Source of the DNA: Alkalithermobacter paradoxus
GTDB taxonomy: Bacteria; Bacillota; Clostridia; Peptostreptococcales; Peptostreptococcaceae
Direction: 5' to 3'
DNA: 64,000 nucleotides
NCBI GenBank assembly: GCA_002029295.1
Contig: MZGW01000006.1
Coordinates: 35,880 to 99,879, forward strand
Part shown: positions 56,427 to 63,497 of the stretch, in pieces
How the letters are laid out: each line of letters opens with the position of its first letter
How positions within the stretch are numbered: position 1 is the stretch's first letter
The notes under the pieces: model-generated
Told to the model about the DNA's origin: nothing
The model's input: the letters and a program-made list of their open reading frames with translations, nothing else
Database searches by the model: none
Position numbers and translations under genes: made by a program

Positions 56427-58259
56427 TCAGCTAACAGACTTTGTGTATGTTGGCACCATCTTCTTTATTACTATATCCACAAGCTCATTTTCTTCATTCC
56501 TTACTACATTTTGTAATATTTCTAGCTCATTATATAATGCCTTTACATCTATATCTATTGGTTTTCCTACAAATATCTTCTTATGCTTTGTTCCTGTTAG
56601 TCCTTCTTCTGCCATTAATAGTTCCTCGTATAACTTCTCTCCTGGTCTAAGTCCAGTGAATTTAATTTCAATATCTACATCTGGCTCTAGTCCTGAAAGC
56701 TTTATAAGGTCTTTTGCAAGATTTGTTATTTTGACTGGATCTCCCATATCTAGTACGAATATCTCTCCACCTTTTGCCATTGCTCCTGCTTGTATAACTA
56801 GTTGCACTGCTTCCGGTATTGTCATAAAGTACCTTATTATATCTGGATGTGTTATTGTAACTGGTCCACCTTCTGCTATTTGCTTTTTGAATAGTGGTAT
56901 TACACTTCCATTACTTCCTAGTACATTTCCAAATCTTACTGCTACGAATTCTGTATCGCTGTGTTTATTAAGTGTCTGAATTATTATTTCTGCCATTCTC
57001 TTAGTTGCACCCATTATATTTGTAGGGTTGACTGCTTTATCTGTAGATATAAGTACGAATCTTTTTATATTATACTTGTCTGAAAGCTCTGCTACATTAA
57101 GTGTTCCAAATACATTATTCTTTACAGCTTCTGTAGGACTATCCTCCATTAGTGGAACGTGCTTGTGCGCTGCTGCATGAAATACTACTTTCGGATTATA
57201 GTCAATAAATATTTGTTCCATTCTTTTTTTGTCTCTTACAGATGCTATTATTACTTTAAGATTTAGCTTGTCCTTATATTTTCTTATTAGTTCTTGTTGT
57301 ATTTCATATGCATTGTTTTCGTATATATCTAGTAGTATAAGCTCCTTAGGATTAAATCTTGCTATTTGTCTACATAGTTCTGATCCTATAGAACCGCCAC
57401 CACCAGTTACAAGTACTACTTCGTTTTGTATATAGTCTGATATTTCTTCTAGATTTACTTTTATTGGTTCTCTTCCTAATAGATCTTCTATGTCTACATC
57501 TCTTATATTCTTTATATCTACTCTTCCATCTATTATTTCGTACATTCCAGGAAGTGTCTTTAGTTTACATTTTGTTTCTTTACACATTTCTATTAATTTG
57601 CTTTTTTCTGATTTGCTCATTGAAGGTATAGCTATTATTATTTCGTCTACCTTTTTCTTTCCTACTATTTCTTTTATTCTTTGTCTATCTCCTAATACAG
57701 GTACTCCATGTATAGCTCTTCCTAATTTGGTATTATCGTCATCTATTATACCAACAGGAAATTTCTTTATCTGCGGATTGTTAAACAGCTCTTTGATGAC
57801 TAGTGCCCCTGCTACTCCACCACCTATTATTAACACTCTTGATCCATTTTTTAGAGAGTATTTTATCTTTAGCTTTCTTATTGCTCTATATGAGAATCTA
57901 AGCCCTCCTGTTAGACCTATGAGCATTAAGGTATTTAAGATATAAAAGTTAATTGGTAGTGTAGCTTTGGTAAAATGGAATACATTATATATAGCTATCA
58001 TGGATAATACGGATGATATTATTATTGATATCATTTCTTCTATACTTGCATATCTCCAAAGACTTTTGTAGCATTTGAATATATAGAATGTAGCTATTAT
58101 TATGAATGTGTATATTATGCTTGACTGTTTAAGAAAAGTAACATATTGCACTGAAGTATTAAAATTGAATATAAGTTCTAAAGATAGTATTGCTGCTATG
58201 TTAACTAGTATTATATCAAGTATCAGTAATATCCCTTGTCTAAACCTTATTTTATTCAT
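56427..58259 (-). CDS. UDP-sugar 4,6-dehydratase, membrane-anchored (PglF/CapD-like)
   Basis: A 610-residue long dehydratase: four membrane helices (about 7-125), a CoA-binding-like Rossmann part (VLIIGGGVAGALVI, about 142-155) and an SDR catalytic domain with TGGGGSIGSELC (285-296). The active-site motif is STDK plus MGATK (Met416, Lys420), where Met replaces the usual Tyr, as in PglF/WbpM. It converts UDP-GlcNAc to UDP-4-keto-6-deoxy-GlcNAc. The ATG at 58259 has GGAG 6 bases upstream; a TTG at 58271 is the alternative. Confidence 0.92.
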   Translation of the reverse strand: MNKIRFRQGILLILDIILVNIAAILSLELIFNFNTSVQYVTFLKQSSIIYTFIIIATFYIFKCYKSLWRYASIEEMISIIISSVLSMIAIYNVFHFTKATLPINFYILNTLMLIGLTGGLRFSYRAIRKLKIKYSLKNGSRVLIIGGGVAGALVIKELFNNPQIKKFPVGIIDDDNTKLGRAIHGVPVLGDRQRIKEIVGKKKVDEIIIAIPSMSKSEKSKLIEMCKETKCKLKTLPGMYEIIDGRVDIKNIRDVDIEDLLGREPIKVNLEEISDYIQNEVVLVTGGGGSIGSELCRQIARFNPKELILLDIYENNAYEIQQELIRKYKDKLNLKVIIASVRDKKRMEQIFIDYNPKVVFHAAAHKHVPLMEDSPTEAVKNNVFGTLNVAELSDKYNIKRFVLISTDKAVNPTNIMGATKRMAEIIIQTLNKHSDTEFVAVRFGNVLGSNGSVIPLFKKQIAEGGPVTITHPDIIRYFMTIPEAVQLVIQAGAMAKGGEIFVLDMGDPVKITNLAKDLIKLSGLEPDVDIEIKFTGLRPGEKLYEELLMAEEGLTGTKHKKIFVGKPIDIDVKALYNELEILQNVVRNEENELVDIVIKKMVPTYTKSVS

Positions 58260-58324
58260 TATTAGCTCCAAACTTCTCCCCCCTTTACATTAACACATTA
58301 TGACAAAATACCGCACTATTTCCT

Positions 58325-58342
58325 TATACTTATTTAAGTATA
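58325..58342 (-). promoter_or_regulatory. Inverted repeat over the -10 of the capD-like promoter
   Basis: TATACTTA-TT-TAAGTATA is a perfect 8-bp-arm dyad that overlaps the predicted -10 element. It is a candidate operator. No matching regulator gene lies nearby. Confidence 0.45.
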
Positions 58343-58365
58343 ATACCTTGGGCCTATATTTTCAA
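58337..58365 (-). promoter_or_regulatory. Predicted internal promoter upstream of the dehydratase gene
   Basis: On the minus strand TTGAAA and TATACT are separated by 17 bases, with the dehydratase gene about 80 bp downstream. It lies in the 211-bp gap after the unknown exported protein and could drive the biosynthetic part of the locus separately. Consensus match only. Confidence 0.55.
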
Positions 58366-58482
58366 CCCTTTTGCCACATTTTTCCCATTTTTTTGACGAC
58401 ACTTTATGCCATTTTTCGATTATATGCTCCAATTCTGAAAATTTTTGCATTTAATATTTTGTTACTTATGGTTCTTTCAATC

Positions 58483-58935
58483 TTAATATCTTATTTTTTC
58501 TATATAGTAATCCTTCTTAGCGTTTTTATTTTCTTCGTAATATTGTTTCATGAGATGTATTATATACTCTGAATAATTACTAAATCGTAATTCTTCTTCC
58601 ATGTCTTTTAGGACTTTTTTCACTTCTTCATCAGATTGCTTCTCGATATTTTTGAATTTGTTGTAATACTTAAGGGCTATACTAGTTTTATTTTTCTGAT
58701 TTTGATTGTATTCTTGCAAGGCACCTGATATTATTGCTTCTATTTTTTCTGTGTATTTGTTTTGTATATTCGATATTTTTTCTTTGTAGTTTGTTATTAT
58801 TTCTTTTTCATCTACCATATCTTCTAGTGTTTTTGTGCTTATTTGGTCTTTTTTATAATTTAAGTCAGTGCTTGTAATGAATGAGTATGTGTATATAATC
58901 CCTAGTGCTAATATTATTAGTATTATTTTTTTCAT
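58483..58935 (-). CDS. Exported or anchored helical protein, function unknown
   Basis: A 150-residue protein with an N-terminal signal/anchor helix (about 4-20, KKIILIILALGIIYTYSF) and a highly charged helical remainder (EEIITNYKEKISNIQNKY..., LKDMEEELRFSNYSEYIIHLM) suggesting a coiled-coil extracellular domain. It is conserved in position between the tyrosine-phosphatase and dehydratase genes, but I do not recognise a family. It may be a scaffold for the exopolysaccharide machine. A purine-rich AAAGGAGG precedes the ATG. Confidence 0.6.
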   Translation of the reverse strand: MKKIILIILALGIIYTYSFITSTDLNYKKDQISTKTLEDMVDEKEIITNYKEKISNIQNKYTEKIEAIISGALQEYNQNQKNKTSIALKYYNKFKNIEKQSDEEVKKVLKDMEEELRFSNYSEYIIHLMKQYYEENKNAKKDYYIEKIRY

Positions 58936-58971
58936 ATTTACCTCCTTTTTTATTGAGTATGAACAAAAAGA

Positions 58972-58989
58972 CCGCTGATATATCAGCGG
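58972..58989 (-). terminator. Terminator overlapping the CpsB stop
   Basis: CCGCTGATATATCAGCGG, a perfect palindrome containing the CpsB stop codon, is followed on the minus strand by TCTTTTTG. It could reduce read-through into the unknown-protein and dehydratase genes. Confidence 0.85.
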
Positions 58990-59774
58990 CCCTTTATAAA
59001 TATGCTCTTTATTGTTTTCATTATGCTTTTTTTCTCATGTTTTATCGGTTTTGTTATTTGTATATCTTTATTTTCTATTATCGCTTGTGTATTTTCGAAG
59101 AATATCTTATCTGCTTTTTCTTTTCCTATTATATCTTTAATATAGTTGTAGCTTTCTTTTAATCTAGGTGTTCTTTTTTTAGATCCGTGTGCATCTGATG
59201 CTACAAAGTGTATGCAGTTATTTTGTAATAATATTTTGCATGTGCTTTGAATTTCTCTGCCTAATTTCCCTAATATACTACTTGCATTTACCTGAATTAG
59301 TGCGCCTTGATTTATATAGTCACTTGCAAGATTTGGGTTATCTATTACTTCACTATATCTTTCTATATGAGCTAATATTGGTATATAGTTTCTTATTTTG
59401 AATTCATATATTATATCTTCCATGTCTTTTGGTAGATTATCTGGTGGAAACTCTATAAGTACATATTTACTATTGTTTAGTGAATAATAATCTAGCTTAT
59501 CAAGTTTTGATATTAGCTCTTTACTATAATACAGTTCATTTCCTACATATACCTTTACATCTATATTCTTTTCTTGTAGTAGTTTATTAAATTCATTGAC
59601 TTTCTCTTCTAAGCTCTTTCCTGTTACATAATGTGAATATAGGTGGTAATGAGATGTATTTATTATTTTTTTTATTCCATCTCTTTCTGCAATTTTTGCC
59701 ATTTCTATAGATTCTTCTATAGAGCTTGATCCATCATCTACATTATGAATTATATGACAGTGTATATCTATCAT
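58983..59774 (-). CDS. PHP-type tyrosine-protein phosphatase (CpsB/YwqE)
   Basis: A 263-residue metal-dependent phosphatase that reverses autophosphorylation of the CpsD kinase. The PHP motif is IDIHCHIIH (3-10) with further ligands in NVDDGS, TSHYHLY and FVASDAHGSKKRTPR near the C-terminus. The order chain-length protein, kinase, phosphatase is the classic Gram-positive capsule control module. Confidence 0.93.
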   Translation of the reverse strand: MIDIHCHIIHNVDDGSSSIEESIEMAKIAERDGIKKIINTSHYHLYSHYVTGKSLEEKVNEFNKLLQEKNIDVKVYVGNELYYSKELISKLDKLDYYSLNNSKYVLIEFPPDNLPKDMEDIIYEFKIRNYIPILAHIERYSEVIDNPNLASDYINQGALIQVNASSILGKLGREIQSTCKILLQNNCIHFVASDAHGSKKRTPRLKESYNYIKDIIGKEKADKIFFENTQAIIENKDIQITKPIKHEKKSIMKTIKSIFIKGR

Positions 59775-59782
59775 AGTATCAC

Positions 59783-60496
59783 CTATTTTTTACTTCTTTT
59801 CTTTTTTCTTGTGTTTTTATCGCTATCATCTTCATATGAGTATGCATAATATCCATATGACCTATTTTTTTCAATTTCTAATTTGTTAAGAATTACTCCT
59901 AGTATATTAGCTCCTACTTTCACTAAGTTTTCTTTAGCTTTCTTTGCATGTTCTATCTGTGCTTCTCCTGATGCACAAAGAAGTATAACACCGTCTATGA
60001 ATGTTGATAATATAGCAGCATCTGTGACTACCCCTATGGGTGCAGTATCTACTAGTATATACTCATAATCTTTTTTCATTTCTTCTAATAATCTTTTCAT
60101 TTTGTTTGAGCTTATCATCTCAGAAGGGTTAGGTGGTATTTGTCCAGCTGTTATTATATCAAGATTTTCTTTGTTTGTTCTTTGTGTATATGCTTGATAT
60201 TCAATATTTTCTAGGAGTATATCTGTTATTCCTTTAGAATTTGTTATGCCAAACTTTTTATGAATTGACGGTCTTCTGAAGTCGCAATCTATGAGAAGTA
60301 CCTTTTTCCCAAGATCTGATAAAGAAAGTGCTATATTAGATATTGTTGTAGATTTTCCTTCTCCTTGTCCTGCACTTGTTATTAATATCGTCTGTAAGTT
60401 CTCGTCTATGTTAGAAAATAATATATTAGTTCTTACATTTCTATACGCTTCCGCTATTGGAGATTTTGGATTGTTGTGGACTATTAAGCTTTTCAT
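59783..60496 (-). CDS. Capsular tyrosine kinase (CpsD/YwqD)
   Basis: A 237-residue BY-kinase. Walker A is SAGQGEGKST (41-50), Walker A' is LLIDCDF (67-73), and Walker B is ILVDTAP. The C-terminal tail has a tyrosine cluster (RSYGYYAYSYEDD), the site of autophosphorylation, then a very basic end. It needs the membrane partner encoded just upstream for activity and signals polymer length to the Wzy system. Confidence 0.94.
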   Translation of the reverse strand: MKSLIVHNNPKSPIAEAYRNVRTNILFSNIDENLQTILITSAGQGEGKSTTISNIALSLSDLGKKVLLIDCDFRRPSIHKKFGITNSKGITDILLENIEYQAYTQRTNKENLDIITAGQIPPNPSEMISSNKMKRLLEEMKKDYEYILVDTAPIGVVTDAAILSTFIDGVILLCASGEAQIEHAKKAKENLVKVGANILGVILNKLEIEKNRSYGYYAYSYEDDSDKNTRKKKRSKK

Positions 60497-60506
60497 TTTT
60501 TCACCT

Positions 60507-61184
60507 CTATATTTTTAGTTCTTTGCTCGATGGTATAACTCCTATTACTGGTATGTCTAGGTGTCTTTCTATGTCCTTTGGTGTCTTTATTGTGCTATCC
60601 ATATATTCAAGTACAAATGTAATGAATAATCCTACCATAATTCCTAAGACTGCAGCTATAGCCATATTAAGACTTGGTCTAGGCTTAACTGGACTTTTAG
60701 GTATCTTCGCAACATCTATAACTTGTACATTCTCTATGTTCATTATTCTAGTCACTTCATTTATGAAGTTTTTAGCTGTGGTATTTGCTATTCTTGCTAT
60801 CAAAGCTGGATCCTTTCCCGATACAGTTATTCTCATTATTTGTGTATCTTTAACTGGTGTTACTTTTATGCTTCCTTCAAGTTGTTCATATGCATTTTCA
60901 AGTTTTAGATCCTTTATAGTTTTTTCAAGTACTGCTCTTGATTTTACTATTTCTCCATATGTTGAAACTAATCTTTGATTTAATATTATATCGTTGTGAT
61001 TTATTCTGTCTTCTTCATATGCTTTATTTACTATAAGTGTTGTACTTGTTTCATATTGTGGATCTAGTATAAAATAACTAACCACAGCACTTAGTATTAT
61101 AGCCACAATAGTAATTGCAGCGATCATTCCTATTCTTTTTCTTATTATGTCGATATACTCCCTTAGTTCAATTGTTTCTTCCAT
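60507..61184 (-). CDS. Chain-length regulator (CpsC/Wzz, kinase activator)
   Basis: A 225-residue membrane protein with two helices (about 19-40 and 167-190) flanking an extracellular Wzz domain. After helix 2 a Pro/Lys-rich cytoplasmic stretch (IKTPKDIERHLDIPVIGVIP) can activate the BY-kinase. I chose the ATG at 61184, 7 bases after GGGGAGGATAACG; the upstream ATG lacks a ribosome site. It is the first gene of the locus and has a predicted promoter. Confidence 0.92.
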   Translation of the reverse strand: MEETIELREYIDIIRKRIGMIAAITIVAIILSAVVSYFILDPQYETSTTLIVNKAYEEDRINHNDIILNQRLVSTYGEIVKSRAVLEKTIKDLKLENAYEQLEGSIKVTPVKDTQIMRITVSGKDPALIARIANTTAKNFINEVTRIMNIENVQVIDVAKIPKSPVKPRPSLNMAIAAVLGIMVGLFITFVLEYMDSTIKTPKDIERHLDIPVIGVIPSSKELKI

Positions 61185-61222
61185 CGTTATCCTCCCCTTA
61201 ATAATTTTTATATATGTTTTAT

Positions 61223-61251
61223 ATTCTATAGTATATTTCGTCATTTTTCAA
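61223..61251 (-). promoter_or_regulatory. Predicted promoter of the exopolysaccharide locus
   Basis: On the minus strand TTGAAA and TAGAAT are separated by 17 bases, about 40 bp upstream of the chain-length regulator start. It is divergent from the LCP gene and probably drives the locus. Consensus match only. Confidence 0.55.
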
Positions 61252-61344
61252 GAAATTTACCAGTAAATTGTATATACATTTATTTATCCTTGGCAAAAAA
61301 TGTGATATAATATGATGTAGAAAAATATACAAAGGGAGGGTAAA

Positions 61345-62226
61345 ATGTTGAAACGTATTTTAGCTGCATTATTGATAATGGTTACTTTGCTAGGCATTGG
61401 GACTTATATTTGGCTAGATAAAGAAGGTGTATCTGATGAGGATATTTCTTTAGATAAGCCAAGTGCTGATGATAGCGGTAGCGAAAGAGTTAATATATTA
61501 CTTCTTGGAATAGATGCTAGATCTTCAGAAAACAAAAATAGAAGTAGAACTGATACTATAATGGTTCTAAGCTTTGACCCTAAGACTAATGACACTTCTA
61601 TACTTTCTATTCCTAGAGATAGTAGGGTTGTGATTAGTGGAAGAAGTGGGTATGACAAGATAAATCACGCCCACGCTTACGGTGGTGTAGATTTAGCTGT
61701 AAGGACTGTAAGAGATCTTTTAGGTATTCCCATCCACCATTATATTAGGCTTAACTTTGAAGCTGTTCAAAAGACAGTTGATGATGTTGGTGGTGTTGTT
61801 GTTAATATACCACAGGATATGAGAGAAGGTAACAGAGTAGTGTTTTCTAAGGGTGAACATTTGTTAGATGGAAAGAAAGCTCTTGAATTTGTTAGATTTA
61901 GAAAAGGATATAACGATCAAGATATAGGGAGAACTAGAGCACAGCAACAGTTTATGCAGGCACTTTTTAAGAAGATGTTATCTCCTGCATCTATACTTAA
62001 AGCTCCTAACTATATAGATACTTTCAATAGATATGTTGATTCTGATATGTCTAAGAAGGATATGATGTCTTTAGGTCTAAAGCTTAGAGATGTAAATCCA
62101 GAGAATATGAAAAATGCTACTTTACCTGGAAGACCTGCTTATATAAATAATATTTCTTATTATGTTCTTGATGATAATGGTGTTAAAGCTCTTGTTAGTG
62201 AGTTTTATCGAGTAGGAGCTGAATAA
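61345..62226 (+). CDS. LytR-CpsA-Psr (LCP) family ligase with intron-altered C-terminus
   Basis: LCP enzymes transfer undecaprenyl-linked glycopolymers to peptidoglycan at the cell surface. The 293 residues show a membrane anchor (about 3-23) and the LCP core: LLGIDAR (53-59), SRTDTIMV (67-74), IPRDSRV (89-95) and KINHAHAYGG (105-114). The last five codons (RVGAE) come from the inserted group II intron read backwards; without it the gene would end EFYK-stop using 63149-63156. The core is intact, so activity is probably kept. It is divergent from the capsule-type locus it likely serves. Confidence 0.9.
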   Translation: MLKRILAALLIMVTLLGIGTYIWLDKEGVSDEDISLDKPSADDSGSERVNILLLGIDARSSENKNRSRTDTIMVLSFDPKTNDTSILSIPRDSRVVISGRSGYDKINHAHAYGGVDLAVRTVRDLLGIPIHHYIRLNFEAVQKTVDDVGGVVVNIPQDMREGNRVVFSKGEHLLDGKKALEFVRFRKGYNDQDIGRTRAQQQFMQALFKKMLSPASILKAPNYIDTFNRYVDSDMSKKDMMSLGLKLRDVNPENMKNATLPGRPAYINNISYYVLDDNGVKALVSEFYRVGAE

Positions 62227-62731
62227 TTATTTTATTCAGCGTCCTCTCACACCACTGTGCGTACCATTCGGTACACGGCGGTTCATATATAGGTGCTAAA
62301 ACTTGAGCGATAGCTTGTTGGATAACTCTGTCTACTACAGTAGGTATTCCAAGTAATCTCTTTCCTCCGTCAGGTTTTGGTATTTCCACTCTCCTAACCG
62401 GTTGTGATATATATCTTCCTTTTAGTAGTGATTGCCTTAATTCCTGTCCATGTTCTTTTAGATATTGTAGAAGTTCATCTACTGTCATACCATCAACACC
62501 ATGACTTCCCTTATTGGCTTTTACTCTCTTATGTACATTATTCATATTATCTCTTGATAATATTTGCTCAAGTAAGTCACTACCATATTCATTGACATCG
62601 TTTCTTCCTTTATCAGACATGGAAGAGATACTATGCACTTTTACATTATCTTTGAGTTCCACTCTATTTTTATGTATATAGCCTTCTTTGTGAAGTTGTC
62701 TGCTTTCATCATATTTCTTCGTATCTTTCAA
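62195..62731 (-). pseudogene. Group II intron reverse transcriptase, truncated
   Basis: The first 150 or so codons are the N-terminal part of a group II intron-encoded maturase/reverse transcriptase (RVKANKGSHGVDGMTVDELL, RRVEIPKPDGGKRLLGIPTV, DRVIQQAIAQVLAPIYE: domains RT0 to early RT2). At about 62282 the frame jumps straight into intron domain V sequence, so the catalytic YADD, thumb and DNA-binding domains are missing. The remaining codons down to 62195 run through intron RNA and into LCP sequence and are not a real protein end. It cannot be active. Confidence 0.88.
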
Positions 62732-63148
62732 AATTCCAAAACTTCCTATTGTTCAGTCATTCCCACACTAACGCGTATTACGTGGTACTATGACCTCTGG
62801 TGACTTCTGATAGTTCAGTCATACATTACTGCATGGGTTGTTATTTCTAAATTCATATCCATAACTTATCTATCAGACCTCCCCGGGTAAGAGCGTAATC
62901 TTCCACTCTATATATCTGCTACATTTACACCGCCTGTTTCGGATAGTCTTTGGGCTTTGTTTTGTTGTGCAAACTCACTTTCAAGCGTATGCCTTATATG
63001 TAGTTTCTGTTCGTCAGACCAGAGCTTTGTCGCCGACCTCCTTCAGATTCCACCCCGCGGTGGAAACCCTTGTCTTAAGCTAACGGTTGGCACTATCAAC
63101 CCCCGTATCGGACTTTCACCGACAAGATTACGCTCATGCCGGGCGCAC
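62207..63148 (-). mobile_element. Group II intron with internal deletion (942 nt)
   Basis: The 5' end is GTGCGCCCGG (from 63148 leftward), followed by the structured domain I region. The 3' end carries domain V (about 62241-62284, with CCGTGTACCGAATGGTACG) and a domain VI hairpin (GCTGAATAA paired with TTATTCAGC) ending CCTACTCGAT. Full-length bacterial introns are about 1.8-2.5 kb, so roughly 1 kb is lost from the reverse transcriptase. It is inserted antisense to the LCP gene, 10 bases after a terminator hairpin on the intron strand, the habit of class C introns. Confidence 0.88.
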
Positions 63149-63158
63149 ATAAATAAAA

Positions 63159-63182
63159 GCACTATCAAGTTTCTGATAGTGC
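63159..63182. terminator. Hairpin beside the intron, original LCP terminator
   Basis: GCACTATCA and TGATAGTGC form a perfect 9-bp stem with a 6-base loop. On the minus strand it is followed by TTTTATTTAT, and then the intron. On the plus strand it would have followed the original LCP stop codon directly. Confidence 0.85.
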
Positions 63183-63366
63183 CCAGTTTGTAGGCAAAAT
63201 AATTCACCCAAAAGGGCAGATATTTTATCTTGGATATGATCTATACCTTAACTTAGAAAAATCATGTTGTATGACAAGAAAAATCGAAAAAAAGAGCTGG
63301 CTTTTGGAGTTTTTCCACTTCTAGTTTACCAGCTTTTTAATTCAGATATGCGAAAGCAAGCAGAGC
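63183..63366. other. Gap with remnant sequence and an inverted repeat
   Basis: No intact gene. The right part (about 63280-63366) continues the transposase remnant with in-frame stops. AGCTGG (63297-63302) and CCAGCT (63329-63334) form the arms of an imperfect inverted repeat flanked by A- and T-runs, which could be a terminator or the end of the insertion element. 63183-63280 shows nothing I recognise. Confidence 0.4.
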
Positions 63367-63462
63367 CTATATTCGAACTCTATCAATTCGTCTAAGATTT
63401 GTATAACGCAATCCATGCTTTTGTTTTAAATCTGCAAATACACTTTCAATCGTAGGCTTGAT
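63280..63462 (-). pseudogene. IS1182-like transposase remnant
   Basis: Read leftward from 63462 the frame gives IKPTIESVFADLKQKHGLRY and TNLRRIDRVRI, then a stop at 63367-63369, ALLAFAYLN, another stop and KAGKLEVEKLQKPALFF. This matches the C-terminal end of IS1182-family DDE transposases, where ERVFAD-KE-HGLRY-RLRG is conserved. The N-terminal most of the protein is missing and two in-frame stops break the rest, so it is a dead fragment. Confidence 0.7.
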
Positions 63463-63497
63463 TTAATATAATTTTTCAACATTCTGAACAGTATTCT

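Noticed and set aside
56443..56979. 178-codon plus-strand reading frame
   Set aside because: It is antisense to the well-supported dehydratase gene and has Ser/Phe/Pro-rich composition typical of reverse-frame shadows.
61290..61316. Promoter of the LCP gene
   Set aside because: TTGGCA is too close to TATAAT (10 bases) and only 15 from TATGAT, so no element pair is convincing.
62195..62281. Genuine C-terminus of the reverse transcriptase
   Set aside because: After about residue 150 the frame reads intron domain V/VI and then LCP sequence; it is an accidental open stretch after the deletion.
62195..62731. A retron or diversity-generating reverse transcriptase
   Set aside because: The flanks match group II intron ends (GTGCG 5' end, domain V/VI and a CTACTCGAT 3' end), and the RT lacks its catalytic domain.
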